Shown: positions 8,495-17,613, numbered from the stretch's first letter. The stretch: 64,000 nucleotides of DNA from Sutcliffiella horikoshii DSM 8719 (GCA_001648575.1 LQXN01000059.1:62001-126000), one strand, 5' to 3'. Notes: a model not told the origin generated them from the letters alone. Program-made: numbers and translations.

Positions 8495-8750
8495 AAACAG
8501 GCCCTTACCGGCCTGTTTCAGTGTGTAGTCAAAGCTAAAAATAATGGAAATTCCCTAGTTGATCGTAGTGGAAGGAGCGTAGACTCCTGCGGGAGGAAGG
8601 GACAGGTAAGACCCCGCAACGGAGTGAGGAGGCTTACGGACCGCCCGCTGGAAAGCGAAGCTCCTGCAACGGAGAACAACCGTTCCAACAGATAACTCAA
8701 CTGATTTTTAGTTTGTCAACAGTCTGAAACAGGCCCTTACCGGCCTGTTT
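8495..8750 (+). mobile_element. Family A element (copy A1) with duplicated terminator hairpin
   Basis: The element itself is 8519-8726 (208 bp), starting CAGTGTGTAGTCAAAG and ending TTTGTCAACAGTCTG; these ends are imperfect inverted repeats. The same 24-bp hairpin (AAACAGGCC stem, CTTACC loop) stands on each side, at 8495-8518 and 8727-8750, in direct orientation and with an identical loop. The right copy is followed by eight Ts (msmX terminator) and the left one is preceded by an A-tract (terminator for the minus-strand gene at 8784). The core at 8558-8690 is GC-rich and highly structured. It encodes no credible protein. Confidence 0.85.
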
Positions 8751-8783
8751 TTTTTCCATTGGTAGGTTAAAACAACTTTTAGT

Positions 8784-9026
8784 TTATTCTTGGATTGTGA
8801 TAACCTGTTCATTTCTGCAGATTGGACAGCTGGTCAAATGCAGGCAATAATGATTTTTCACGCTGTTTACGTCCCCGTCGACAAGTTTCAAAAGGTTTAT
8901 CTCCATATATGCACTATAATCATCCATGTAGTCTGTTACCTTGCCTATATCAATCATTGTGCTCCCACAAGTTTCACAAGTACCAGAAAAGTTTTCAAAT
9001 CCATTGCACAACGGACAAATCTCCAT
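8784..9026 (-). CDS. Small zinc-ribbon-like protein
   Basis: The 80-residue product has paired metal-binding motifs: CPLCNG at the N-terminus, CETCGS near residue 20 and CPIC near the C-terminus, in an otherwise acidic protein (DYMDDYSAY). This suggests a structural zinc site. The ATG at 9026 has GGAGG seven bases upstream and is preferred over a longer start at 9050. I do not recognise a named family. The gene converges on msmX, sharing the terminator region that now holds repeat A1. Confidence 0.65.
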   Translation of the reverse strand: MEICPLCNGFENFSGTCETCGSTMIDIGKVTDYMDDYSAYMEINLLKLVDGDVNSVKNHYCLHLTSCPICRNEQVITIQE

Positions 9027-9141
9027 CACAGTTCCTCCAGTTACATTCACTCTGCGTTTTATATTTTTAAGTTTTACATCTTATCTTGAAATATCCCCTA
9101 TTCTTAAAAACAGAAATATCCATAATTTACCTAAAATAAAA

Positions 9142-9176
9142 TGCATAATGATTTTACGAATTTCCTATAATACAAG
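9142..9176 (+). promoter_or_regulatory. Possible forespore (sigma-G-like) promoter of the SASP gene
   Basis: TGCATA (9142-9147) and CTATAAT-like bases near 9165-9171, about 17 bp apart, resemble sigma-G elements. The downstream gene is an SASP, normally a sigma-G target. The -10 match is imperfect. Confidence 0.4.
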
Positions 9177-9290
9177 TAACAACTTATCAACCGATGGACC
9201 GAGCCTAGACGGCAGCAGAATCTTCTGCACTAACTGGTGCAATCCCAGTTGGTCCAACCAAAACTATATTACGAGGAGATGAATCACATC

Positions 9291-9491
9291 ATGGCAAACA
9301 GAAACAATTCGTCAAATCAATTAGTAGCACCTGGAGCTCAAGCAGCTATCGACCAAATGAAGTACGAAATCGCAACTGAGTTTGGAGTAAATCTTGGTGC
9401 AGACACAACTGCTCGCGCTAACGGATCTGTTGGTGGAGAAATCACTAAGCGTCTAGTTCAAATGGCTGAGCAATCCCTAGGCGGAAGATAA
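9291..9491 (+). CDS. Alpha/beta-type small acid-soluble spore protein
   Basis: The 66-residue protein has the alpha/beta SASP layout: a Asn/Ser/Gln-rich start, the protease (GPR) region [12 protein letters not shown] at about residues 26-37, and the conserved C-terminal block [20 protein letters not shown]. SASPs coat and protect DNA in the dormant spore and are degraded at germination. The ATG at 9291 with GAGGAGAT ten bases upstream is the right start; a longer frame from 9237 has no family support. It is monocistronic with its own terminator. Which SASP paralogue (SspA-D) it is cannot be decided here. Confidence 0.93.
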   Translation: MANRNNSSNQLVAPGAQAAIDQMKYEIATEFGVNLGADTTARANGSVGGEITKRLVQMAEQSLGGR

Positions 9492-9534
9492 GTAACAGTT
9501 TTTAAGTACCAACCTAATTTTATATGCATGGCAG

Positions 9535-9570
9535 AAGACACCTCCAAATTTGGGGGTGTCTTACTTTGTT
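9535..9570 (+). terminator. SASP gene terminator
   Basis: AAGACACC pairs with GGTGTCTT around a TCCAAATTTGG loop that can pair further, followed by a T-rich run. Confidence 0.8.
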
Positions 9571-9667
9571 TGTTAATATCTTGCATTAATGGGTTATTGT
9601 TCAACTTTCTAGGGTAAAGGTATATAGCATCATTAATTTTACATAAATTTCTAGAGGAGGCTATTAA

Positions 9668-10057
9668 ATGAATTGGTATTTAGAAGGTTTCAGAAATTAT
9701 TTTAATTTTAGTGGGAGGGCGAGAAGAAAGGAATATTGGATTTTCACCATTGTTAATTTCTTAATTTTTTGGTCGGTTTTATATTTACTGGATATTACCG
9801 TACCAAGTGATCTGGTTGCTATCATTTTTGCAAGTGTATTCCTGCTTGTTACCCTTATACCCTCCCTTTCAGTAATGATCAGAAGACTGCATGATATAGG
9901 GAAAAGCGGATGGTGGTATTTCATTGTATTGATTCCTATTGCTGGGGCAATTACTCTCTTCGTTTTCACTTGCATGGAAAGCGAACCAGACAATCGATAT
10001 GGGACTAATCCTAGAAAGCTCCACACACCCCTAAAAGAGGAGGCCGTAAGCCACTAG
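9668..10057 (+). CDS. DUF805 family inner-membrane protein
   Basis: The 129-residue protein starts MNWYLEGFRNYFNFSGRARRKEYW, the hallmark of DUF805 proteins, and has three to four hydrophobic segments with the conserved RRLHDIGKSGWW motif near residue 78. GGAGG lies eight bases before the ATG. The family is widespread in bacteria without an agreed function. It precedes the FAD oxidoreductase by 62 bp and could be co-transcribed with it. Confidence 0.85.
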   Translation: MNWYLEGFRNYFNFSGRARRKEYWIFTIVNFLIFWSVLYLLDITVPSDLVAIIFASVFLLVTLIPSLSVMIRRLHDIGKSGWWYFIVLIPIAGAITLFVFTCMESEPDNRYGTNPRKLHTPLKEEAVSH

Positions 10058-10119
10058 AATAGTATTAATAACCGTAATCCTTTAAACTGTACCTAAAACC
10101 CTAAAGGCGGCGGTACTGC

Positions 10120-11199
10120 TTGAATATTGTTTTAGTCGGCGGAGGTCATGCGCACTTAAAATGTTTGACCCATATAAAAAAAGATACTAACTTATCTAAC
10201 CATACAATCATGCTGATATCACCTGATCGATATCAATATTATTCTGGTATGTTTTCAGGATTTACTGAAGGAATCTATTCGCTTGATGAGATCAGGATAG
10301 ATTTGAAAAAGCTTTCTGAAGAGGCTGGGGTGGTCTTTGTAGAGGAAAAGGTCACCGGGGTTTCATCTGCCAGTAAAACTCTTACGACTGCAAATGGAGA
10401 TAACATATCGTTTGATATTGTGTCATTTGATATCGGATCATTTATGGATGCCCCAAAAGATTTTGAAAAATGGTTGGTGCCCCTAAAACCAAACCATCTA
10501 TTTCCGGAAACGATAGAAGCTTATCGTAAACAGGATTATCCGGTTGTTATTGGTGGCGGTGCTTCAGGAGCGGAGATTGCCTTGGCCATTTCGGCATGGA
10601 GAAAAAAGAACGGCTACCCGATGAATGTGCTATTGATCACCTCATCCAAGCTATTACCCTCCTCTTCAAAGAAAGCAGGAGCAGTTTTAAAAAGGATCGC
10701 ATTACAAAAAGGGGTGCGAGTCATCGAGGATGACCGGTTGGAAGAGTTGAATGATACACATTGCAAAACTGAAAAAGGTGAATCCTTCCCACACTCTAAT
10801 GTTCTTTGGTTAACAGGACCGAAATCCAGTCCTATTTTCCGGAGCAGTGCCCTCCTGCATGACGGGGATGGATTTCTACTTGTCAAAGATTCACTTCAAG
10901 TACCAGGATTCCCTTTCATGTTTGGAGCAGGGGATTGCATTAGCCTGAAAGAGTACCCCCACCTTCCGAAAAACGGTGTGTACGCTGTAAAACAGGGGGA
11001 TGTACTCATAAAAAACATATTCAGGGTTGTACAGGAAGAGGATTGTCATTCTTTTATACCACAACAAAATTACTTATCGTTGATCTCCAGTGGAAATAAT
11101 GAGGCATTGCTTCAATACGGTAATTTCAGCACGCACGGTAAGTTTTACTGGAAAATAAAGAATATGATCGATAAGCGGTTTATAAAAAGGCATAAATAA
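10120..11199 (+). CDS. FAD/NAD(P)-dependent oxidoreductase (NDH-2/SelD-associated type)
   Basis: The 359-residue flavoprotein opens with a Rossmann motif, IVLVGGGHAHLKCL, and has a second nucleotide-binding motif, VVIGGGASGAEIALAIS, near residue 143, plus the FAD-binding FMFGAGDCI segment near residue 267. This layout fits pyridine-nucleotide disulfide oxidoreductase-fold proteins related to type II NADH dehydrogenase and to the oxidoreductases fused to or found beside selenophosphate synthetase. No redox-active CxxC is visible, arguing against a disulfide reductase. The start is a TTG at 10120 behind AAAGGCGG. The electron acceptor is unknown. Confidence 0.75.
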   Translation: MNIVLVGGGHAHLKCLTHIKKDTNLSNHTIMLISPDRYQYYSGMFSGFTEGIYSLDEIRIDLKKLSEEAGVVFVEEKVTGVSSASKTLTTANGDNISFDIVSFDIGSFMDAPKDFEKWLVPLKPNHLFPETIEAYRKQDYPVVIGGGASGAEIALAISAWRKKNGYPMNVLLITSSKLLPSSSKKAGAVLKRIALQKGVRVIEDDRLEELNDTHCKTEKGESFPHSNVLWLTGPKSSPIFRSSALLHDGDGFLLVKDSLQVPGFPFMFGAGDCISLKEYPHLPKNGVYAVKQGDVLIKNIFRVVQEEDCHSFIPQQNYLSLISSGNNEALLQYGNFSTHGKFYWKIKNMIDKRFIKRHK

Positions 11200-11230
11200 T
11201 CCCCGTTACACAGTAACAGGGATTATTTAT
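11198..11230. terminator. Bidirectional terminator between convergent genes
   Basis: AATCCC-C-GTTAC pairs with GTAAC-A-GGGATT, with A- and T-rich flanks on both sides. It serves the plus-strand oxidoreductase and the minus-strand tcyABC operon. Confidence 0.75.
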
Positions 11231-11233
11231 ATT

Positions 11234-11977
11234 TTATACTCCACTCTCTATCAATCGCAGAAATTGCTTTGTTCTATCAGTTCTAGGATTATCAAAAATA
11301 TCCGCAGGCTTCCCATTCTCGACAATCTTACCATCATCCATAAAGATCACTTCATCTGCCACTTCTTTGGCAAACTTCATCTCATGAGTGACGACAACCA
11401 TTGTCATGCCTTCTTGAGCCAACTCCTTCATTACGCGGAGTACTTCCCCTACCAATTCTGGGTCGAGGGCAGAAGTAGGTTCATCAAAAAGCATTACTTT
11501 CGGTTCCATTGCAAGTGCTCTTGCAATTCCGACGCGCTGTTGCTGACCGCCGGATAGTTGGAAAGGATAGAAATCGAGTTTGTCTCCGAGCCCCACCTTT
11601 TCAAGTAGTCTGCTCGCTCTCTCTTTCACTTTCGCTTTTGATTCTTTTTTTACGGTTATGGGACCTTCCATCACATTTTGCAAAGCAGTCATGTGAGGAA
11701 AAAGGTTATAGCTTTGAAACACCATCCCGGTCAGTCTTCTGAAGTCTGCAATTCTGCTTGCCGATACCTTAGCAGAAAAATCGAGTGATTGCTGATCAAT
11801 CACAACTTTTCCAGAGGTGGGGGTTTCCAAGATGTTCAGGCATCGAAGAAGGGTCGTTTTCCCAGATCCGGACGGACCGATGACAACCACTACCTTCCCC
11901 TGCTTTACTTCAAGATCAATGCCTTTAAGAACTTCCAAATCACCAAATTGCTTATATAAGCTCTCTACTGAAATCAT
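11234..11977 (-). CDS. tcyC: Amino acid (cystine-type) ABC importer ATPase
   Basis: The 247-residue protein is a polar amino acid importer ATPase: Walker [11 protein letters not shown]-loop [10 protein letters not shown], signature [14 protein letters not shown], Walker [15 protein letters not shown] and the switch His in VVTHEMKFA. It is the last gene of a minus-strand operon, 16 bp after the permease. Identity as TcyC rests on the binding protein, which resembles B. subtilis TcyA; the ATPase alone could belong to a glutamine or arginine system. Confidence 0.82.
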   Translation of the reverse strand: MISVESLYKQFGDLEVLKGIDLEVKQGKVVVVIGPSGSGKTTLLRCLNILETPTSGKVVIDQQSLDFSAKVSASRIADFRRLTGMVFQSYNLFPHMTALQNVMEGPITVKKESKAKVKERASRLLEKVGLGDKLDFYPFQLSGGQQQRVGIARALAMEPKVMLFDEPTSALDPELVGEVLRVMKELAQEGMTMVVVTHEMKFAKEVADEVIFMDDGKIVENGKPADIFDNPRTDRTKQFLRLIESGV

Positions 11978-11993
11978 TTCTCGAGCTCCTTTA

Positions 11994-12695
11994 TTATTTT
12001 GCTACATAACGGTCCAATCGACGTTCCACTCTTCCTTGTACCAGGGATAGGCAGAAACAGATCACCCAGTAAACCATGGCCGCTTGTGTGTATAACAGTA
12101 AAAACTCATAGTTTGTAGCGGCTATTTGTTGTGCAATCCTAAACATTTCCGTGACCAAAATCAATGATGCCAGTGATGTATCTTTTACAAGACTGATGAA
12201 TGAGTTTGACAGCGGAGGGATGGAAACACGGGCTGCTTGTGGAAGAATGATTCTTCTTAAAGCCTGTGGATAGCTCATCCCCATTGAATATGCTGCTTCC
12301 CATTGCCCTTTTGGTGTGGACAAGATTGCGGCACGGATAATTTCCGATGCATATGCCCCTACATTCAATGAAAAAGCTATGACTGCTGCAGGAAACGAAT
12401 CAATGGTCACTCCGATGGAAGGCAGCCCATAGAAAATAATAAATAACTGTACCAATAACGGAGTTCCTCTAATGATGGAAACATAAACCCTCGCCAGCAT
12501 CTCTAAAGGTTTTATCGGCGAGATTCGCGCCAATGCCGTAAGAACGGCAATCGTCAATCCGATACTGAAAGCGGAAAGAGTAAGCGGTATTGTAGTAAAC
12601 AAAGCTCCCTTCACCAAAGGGAGAAGGGAGTTCTGTGCGATTGTCAACCATCTTTCTAAGCGTTCGGGATCTGCAAAGATACTAGTTAAGTACAT
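11994..12695 (-). CDS. tcyB: Amino acid (cystine-type) ABC importer permease
   Basis: The 233-residue HisM-type permease has about five membrane segments and the EAA loop [24 protein letters not shown] that docks onto the ATPase. The ATG at 12695 overlaps the 3' end of the binding-protein gene by 14 bp. The frame is open to 12764, but the shorter start gives the usual family length and begins [16 protein letters not shown]. It is expected to form a homodimeric channel with TcyC. Confidence 0.82.
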   Translation of the reverse strand: MYLTSIFADPERLERWLTIAQNSLLPLVKGALFTTIPLTLSAFSIGLTIAVLTALARISPIKPLEMLARVYVSIIRGTPLLVQLFIIFYGLPSIGVTIDSFPAAVIAFSLNVGAYASEIIRAAILSTPKGQWEAAYSMGMSYPQALRRIILPQAARVSIPPLSNSFISLVKDTSLASLILVTEMFRIAQQIAATNYEFLLLYTQAAMVYWVICFCLSLVQGRVERRLDRYVAK

Positions 12696-13503
12696 TTTCA
12701 CCAAACCATTTCTCTGCAATCTCTTCGTATGTTCCGTCTTCAATGATCTCAGCAAGTGCTGCATTTACTGCATCAACCAGCTCGTCACTGCCTTTACGGA
12801 ACATAAATCCGCTTTGTGCAGCATTGTCTGACTCCGCTACGATTTTAATTGCAGCATTCGGTCGGTTTTTCTGGAAATCAAGAACGGACAATTTATCATT
12901 GATTGTCACATCTACGCGGTTGGAGTTTATTAATTCAATTGCTTGGTTGAATCCTTCTACACCTTCTATTTCCGCATTATATTCACGGGCAATATCAGCA
13001 TAGTTACTTGTAAGAGATTGAGCAGATTTTTTTCCTTCAATGTCTTCAAAACCTTGAATTTCATCATTATCCTCTTTTGTTACCAATACAGCAGCTGATG
13101 TGATGTAGTGATCGGAGAAATCATATTTTTCAAGGCGGTCTTCACGAATCCCTACTTGATTGGCAATCATGTCAAAACGGTTGGAATCGAGTCCCGCAAA
13201 CATTGCATCCCATTGCGTCTCCATGAATTTTGCTTCAACACCCAACTTATCGGCAATGGCTTCAGCAATTTCCACATCAAAACCAGTCAATTTTCCAGAG
13301 TCATCGTGAAAAGTGAATGGCGGATATGTACCTTCTGTTCCAATCAGAAGCTCGCCTTCTCCTTCAACTTTGCTTAAAAGATTGCTCGTTTCTTCTTTCG
13401 TTTCATCTCCAGTAGAACCATTGTTATTATCAGTACCACAAGCGGCAAGCACCACTGCTGAGACAAAAATAAGTGCTAAAACGGATAGTAAATTCTTCTT
13501 CAT
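12682..13503 (-). CDS. tcyA: Cystine-type ABC importer substrate-binding lipoprotein
   Basis: The 273-residue protein has a lipoprotein signal peptide (MKKNLLSVLALIFVSAVVLA followed by ACG), then a type 3 solute-binding fold with GTEGTYPPFTFHD, TQWDAMFAGLDSNRFDMIAN, QSLTSNYADIAREYNAEIEG and a C-terminal KWFGENV. The last three stretches closely follow B. subtilis TcyA, supporting L-cystine as ligand. It is the first gene of tcyABC and has a good sigma-A promoter. I see no S-box or T-box upstream, so any cysteine control must come from a protein regulator. Confidence 0.83.
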   Translation of the reverse strand: MKKNLLSVLALIFVSAVVLAACGTDNNNGSTGDETKEETSNLLSKVEGEGELLIGTEGTYPPFTFHDDSGKLTGFDVEIAEAIADKLGVEAKFMETQWDAMFAGLDSNRFDMIANQVGIREDRLEKYDFSDHYITSAAVLVTKEDNDEIQGFEDIEGKKSAQSLTSNYADIAREYNAEIEGVEGFNQAIELINSNRVDVTINDKLSVLDFQKNRPNAAIKIVAESDNAAQSGFMFRKGSDELVDAVNAALAEIIEDGTYEEIAEKWFGENVLN

Positions 13504-13555
13504 TTCATCAAACCCCCAGTATTCTTATATGAATTACTTTATTGCAACATATTGT

Positions 13556-13584
13556 ATAGTATAAAATGTTGGATTACTTGTCAA
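13556..13584 (-). promoter_or_regulatory. Sigma-A promoter of tcyABC
   Basis: On the minus strand TTGACA (13584-13579) and TACTAT (13561-13556) are 17 bp apart; an alternative TATACT is also present. It lies about 50 bp before the tcyA start. Confidence 0.6.
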
Positions 13585-13624
13585 AGACTTTGCTCTCCTA
13601 ACTTACTATTCCCTTTTTAATTTC

Positions 13625-13662
13625 AAAATAACAAAGGTCATGGAGATTCCTCCCCATGACCT
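13625..13662 (-). terminator. Terminator of bmrCD
   Basis: AGGTCATGG pairs with CCATGACCT around a short loop. In the minus direction it is followed by TTTGTTATTTTG. It lies beyond a family B repeat remnant that follows the bmrD stop. Confidence 0.6.
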
Positions 13663-13668
13663 AGTTTT

Positions 13669-13783
13669 AAAGCTCTTTTCTCAAAGATTGTTGCTATTCA
13701 TATGAAAAATTCCGCAATTGGACCTTCTCTAATTACATAGTTCGAAATATACGAAAAAGCAACAAAGAATAAGAAAACTGCCA
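13669..13783 (-). repeat. Family B repeat, short copy (B3)
   Basis: The stretch from GCTCTTTTCTCAAAGATTG to AACAAAG..AAGAAAACTGCC matches both ends of the longer copy at 48451-48638 in opposite orientation and lacks about 75 bp of its middle. It fills the space between bmrD and its terminator. No coding potential is visible. Confidence 0.65.
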
Positions 13784-13790
13784 TTTCTTA

Positions 13791-15818
13791 TTATCCTGCA
13801 AGCCCTTTACTTCCCTGCTGCAGTTCATACATCTGATAGTACTTTCCTTTTCTCTCCATCAGCTCTTCATGATTACCACGCTCAGATATTTCACCACGGT
13901 CTAGAACAAGAATTTGATCCGCATTCTTAATGGTAGAAAGTCGATGGGCAATGATGAAGGTCGTTCTACCTTTTTTAAGGACTTCCAGTGCCTGCTGGAT
14001 TATGGCCTCGGTTTCTGTATCGATACTCGCTGTGGCCTCATCCAGAATAAGAATGGCCGGATCGAACGCAAGTGCCCGCGCAAACGAAATCAGTTGTCGT
14101 TGTCCGGAAGATAAGGTGCTGCCTTTTTCAATGACAGGTTCGTCAAGCCCATTTGGAAGTGCACTGATGAAATCCATGGCACCTACGTCCTCAAGTGCTT
14201 TCTTTACTCGTTCTATTGTAATAGAAGGATCATCCAAACTTACATTGGAAGCAATAGTTCCACTAAATAGGAACGGGTCCTGCAATACTATACCCATATG
14301 CTGTCTGACTGCCTGCTTCGGTAAATCCTGAATGTTCTCCCCATCGATGACAATTTTTCCTTTCTCGATATCATAAAATCGAAATAAGAGGTTCATGATG
14401 GAACTCTTCCCAGAACCTGTGTGCCCCACAAGTGCGACAGTCTCACCTTTTTTGGCAGTAAATGAGATATCTTTAAGAACATACTCATTCTCCTTGTAAC
14501 CAAACCAAACGGAATCAAACTGTACATTCCCTTCATATCGAGGGTGCTTGACATCTGAAACCTGAATACCAGCCTCATCCATCAATTCAAAGACACGAAC
14601 TGCTGAAACCCGCGCCTGTTCAAGGTTAGCCAGCTGGTTCACCATTCCGGTGATCGGCCCGAACATTCTTCCCAAGTAATCCACGAAAGCATAAAGCACT
14701 CCTAAAGAAACTATCGTGCCAATCCCAAGAGATGCACCGCCAAAATACCAAATGACTACCACAAATGAGATGTTTCGCAATACCCCCACAAGATTATGGG
14801 ATGTCAAGGCATTCAGGCTTAACAACTTATTTTGATAGGAAAAATGCTGTTCATTCCAGCCCTCAAATTCTTCCTTCGCCTTTTTCTGGCGACGGAAGGC
14901 TTGAATGATGGGCATCCCTTGTATCGATTCATTGATATTCCCGTTGATATCACTTAAAAGCGCACGTATTTTATGGTTGTAGACAGAAGCAAATTTCCTG
15001 TAGAAAATGAACCAAACGATCAAGATAGGAATGAGTGCCAAGCAGATTGCCGCAAGCTTTACATCAAGTAAAAAGAGCGCAATATAAATCCCTGTAATAT
15101 AGATCACTCCGGAAAAGAAGGTTGCCAACACGGTGACGTACAATTCCTTGATCGTTTCCGTATCATTCGTAATCCTTGAAACTACTTTACCTGCTGGCAG
15201 GTGATCAAAATACTGGATTGGCAGCTTCTGAATCTGGCCAAACACATCCTCCCTCATCTTCTGGATGATGCGATTTGCTGATGTCTGTAAATAATAGCTT
15301 TGTCCGTACTGAAAGAAGGATGCCAAAACCAATAAGGCAAAATATAGACCAACCAAGTAAATGATGTATTTTACATCCGGCTCATAAAAGCTGATTAGTT
15401 CACTAGTAGAAAGCCTCTTGGCAGGATAGGATTCATGTTCGCCACCACGACTGATGGTCACTTCACCATTTCGGGCAGTCCTCTCTCCATCAAAACGAAT
15501 ATCAGAAGGAAGAAAATAATATTCCCTCCCAACCTGAAGGATCCTTACTGTATTTCCTTGTGTTGCATCTAACTCAATCCGGTCCTCCCTGACATAGTAT
15601 TTCCCTTGGAAGAAAACATGGTCTTTGCCGTTCTCTTCCATTGCAATCCAGGACTTCTCTATTCCCAGAATATGATTATCAATCATTCGTTTTGCAATGA
15701 AGGGGCCAGTCAGTTCTGCTGCGACCGCAATCGAGAGCATCAATAATGCAATAATGATTATTTTCTTTTGTGTTAATGCATATTGAAATAGGCGTTTACC
15801 TGATTTTATTTTTTTCAT
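13791..15818 (-). CDS. bmrD: Heterodimeric multidrug ABC exporter, BmrD subunit
   Basis: The 675-residue half-transporter has six membrane helices and a C-terminal ATPase with Walker A GHTGSGKSS, Walker B LILDEATASID (catalytic Glu present) and a divergent signature, LSSGQRQLISFARA. About 100 residues between the first two membrane helices (roughly 50-155) form the extra extracellular domain typical of BmrD (YheH). Its length agrees with B. subtilis BmrD. It overlaps bmrC by four bases (ATGA) and is expected to pair with it to export drugs. Confidence 0.9.
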   Translation of the reverse strand: MKKIKSGKRLFQYALTQKKIIIIALLMLSIAVAAELTGPFIAKRMIDNHILGIEKSWIAMEENGKDHVFFQGKYYVREDRIELDATQGNTVRILQVGREYYFLPSDIRFDGERTARNGEVTISRGGEHESYPAKRLSTSELISFYEPDVKYIIYLVGLYFALLVLASFFQYGQSYYLQTSANRIIQKMREDVFGQIQKLPIQYFDHLPAGKVVSRITNDTETIKELYVTVLATFFSGVIYITGIYIALFLLDVKLAAICLALIPILIVWFIFYRKFASVYNHKIRALLSDINGNINESIQGMPIIQAFRRQKKAKEEFEGWNEQHFSYQNKLLSLNALTSHNLVGVLRNISFVVVIWYFGGASLGIGTIVSLGVLYAFVDYLGRMFGPITGMVNQLANLEQARVSAVRVFELMDEAGIQVSDVKHPRYEGNVQFDSVWFGYKENEYVLKDISFTAKKGETVALVGHTGSGKSSIMNLLFRFYDIEKGKIVIDGENIQDLPKQAVRQHMGIVLQDPFLFSGTIASNVSLDDPSITIERVKKALEDVGAMDFISALPNGLDEPVIEKGSTLSSGQRQLISFARALAFDPAILILDEATASIDTETEAIIQQALEVLKKGRTTFIIAHRLSTIKNADQILVLDRGEISERGNHEELMERKGKYYQMYELQQGSKGLAG

Positions 15819-17572
15819 GTTAAAACTTCGCCTCCTTTTGGCGACTGAACCTGTTGCCGTTCAAACTGTTCCTTGTACCACCCTCCGATGGCCATCAATT
15901 GGTCATGCATGCCTGATTCCACGATTTCCCCGTCCTCAAGAACGATAATCCAATCTGCATGCTGGACACCTGATAAGCGGTGAGTGGAGATAAGTGTTGT
16001 CTTTCCAGCCCGTTCATTTCTAATATTTTCAATGATGGTTGCTTCCGTTTTAGCATCCACTGCCGATAAGGAATCATCCAAAATGAGGATTTCCGGATTG
16101 GCAATCAGAGCACGCGCAATAGATATACGTTGCTTCTGCCCACCTGACAATGAGACCCCTTTCTCGCCAACCATTGTCTGTAACCCATCCGGCAGCATCT
16201 CTAAATCTTTTTCAAAGGCAGATGACCTGATCGCCTGGGCAATCTCTTCCGTTGAGGCGTCCTCTTTTCCAAAAAGGATATTCTCTTTGACAGACCTTGA
16301 AAAAAGGATATGGTCTTGTGGTACATACCCAATCCACCCCTGAATGGTGTGAAGGGGAATTTGTTGTAAGTTGACTTCATTGACACTGATTGTTCCACTT
16401 CCAAGCGGATATTCCCTTAATAGTTGTTTAATCAATGTCGTTTTTCCACTACCCGTTTTCCCTACGATCCCCAGTGTCTGCCCTGCTTTTAAATGGAAGG
16501 AGACATTTTTCAAATTATTTACTGCAGAGGATGGATATTTGAAAGTAACCTGATTAAATTCGATAGTCTCTGGCTTTGCTACATCTATCAACTCAGGGTT
16601 ATCTGCGACATCCTGTTTATAGGAAAGGGTTTCATTGACACGATCCAAAGATGCATTACCTCTTTGCATGACATTGATCAGTTCGCCAATTGCAAACATC
16701 GGCCAGATCAACATCCCAAGGTAAACATTGAATGCGACAAGTTCCCCAAGCGTTATAGTCTTGTGGAAAACCAAGTATGCACCATATCCAAGACCAATCA
16801 GGTAGCTTGCTCCTGTAAGTAACTTAATGGTCGGTTCGAAAAGCGAATCTATGATGGCAACTTTCACATTCTTCTTGTATACATCATCTGTCATCTGGTG
16901 GAATCTTCCTTGATCCGCTCTTTCCTGCACATATGCGCGAATGACACGGACTCCAGCAATTGATTCAAGTACTCGATCGTTCATATCTCCAAAAGCATCC
17001 TGTGCTTCAGTAAATCGTTGATGAATCTTCTTGCCATATATACTCATTGCAAGTGCCATCAAAGGCAGCGGGATGATAGCGGCAAGTGTCAGTTTCCAAC
17101 TGATCATAAAGCCCATCGTCCCCAATATGATAAGCATGAAGACACTTGAGTCGATTAGGGTCAATACCCCGAAGCCCGCTGTGGTGGAAATGGCCTTGAG
17201 GTCATTTGTCGCCCGGGCCATCAAATCTCCTGTCCGATTCTTCTCATAAAAGGTGGGAGTCATTTTTAACAGATGTCCCATCAATTTAGATCTTAATGAT
17301 CTTTCCACCAAAAAAGAACTTCCGAAAAGCTGATACATCCAAGTATAAGTGATTCCATAAATAATAATTGCCAAGATTGTTAAAAAGACTACGTATTGCA
17401 TGAGTTTTTCAGGTGTGAATGCACCAACTTGTATATCATCGATCGCCATCCCGATCATTTTCGGTGGAATGACCTCTAAAATGCCTGCAAAAATAAGTAA
17501 TGCAATGGCAACTGTATACCTCTTCCAATGTTGCTTAAAAAACCAACCCAATTTTCCTAGTACTGATAACAT
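15815..17572 (-). CDS. bmrC: Heterodimeric multidrug ABC exporter, BmrC subunit
   Basis: The 585-residue protein is the partner half-transporter (YheI): six membrane helices, then Walker A GKTGSGKTT, a canonical signature VSLSGGQKQRISIARA, and Walker B LILDDSLSAVD, in which the catalytic Glu is Asp. Together with the LSSGQ of BmrD this gives one degenerate and one working ATP site, as known for BmrCD. GGGAGA precedes the ATG. Upstream lies a leader with two small ORFs and two terminator hairpins, so expression is probably controlled by attenuation. Confidence 0.92.
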   Translation of the reverse strand: MLSVLGKLGWFFKQHWKRYTVAIALLIFAGILEVIPPKMIGMAIDDIQVGAFTPEKLMQYVVFLTILAIIIYGITYTWMYQLFGSSFLVERSLRSKLMGHLLKMTPTFYEKNRTGDLMARATNDLKAISTTAGFGVLTLIDSSVFMLIILGTMGFMISWKLTLAAIIPLPLMALAMSIYGKKIHQRFTEAQDAFGDMNDRVLESIAGVRVIRAYVQERADQGRFHQMTDDVYKKNVKVAIIDSLFEPTIKLLTGASYLIGLGYGAYLVFHKTITLGELVAFNVYLGMLIWPMFAIGELINVMQRGNASLDRVNETLSYKQDVADNPELIDVAKPETIEFNQVTFKYPSSAVNNLKNVSFHLKAGQTLGIVGKTGSGKTTLIKQLLREYPLGSGTISVNEVNLQQIPLHTIQGWIGYVPQDHILFSRSVKENILFGKEDASTEEIAQAIRSSAFEKDLEMLPDGLQTMVGEKGVSLSGGQKQRISIARALIANPEILILDDSLSAVDAKTEATIIENIRNERAGKTTLISTHRLSGVQHADWIIVLEDGEIVESGMHDQLMAIGGWYKEQFERQQVQSPKGGEVLT

Positions 17573-17613
17573 AATTGTAAACTCTCCCTTCTATGCTGAA
17601 TTCCAGTTTCTTG

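Noticed and set aside
8518-8700. ORFs translating as MSYLLERLFSVAGASLSSGR and similar in the family A repeats (also 52221-52406, 58730-58945, 58961-59275)
   Set aside because: They are the non-coding repeat read in one frame; the same pseudo-protein recurs in every copy, changes frame relation with indels, and has no ribosome site. Such entries are common annotation artefacts.
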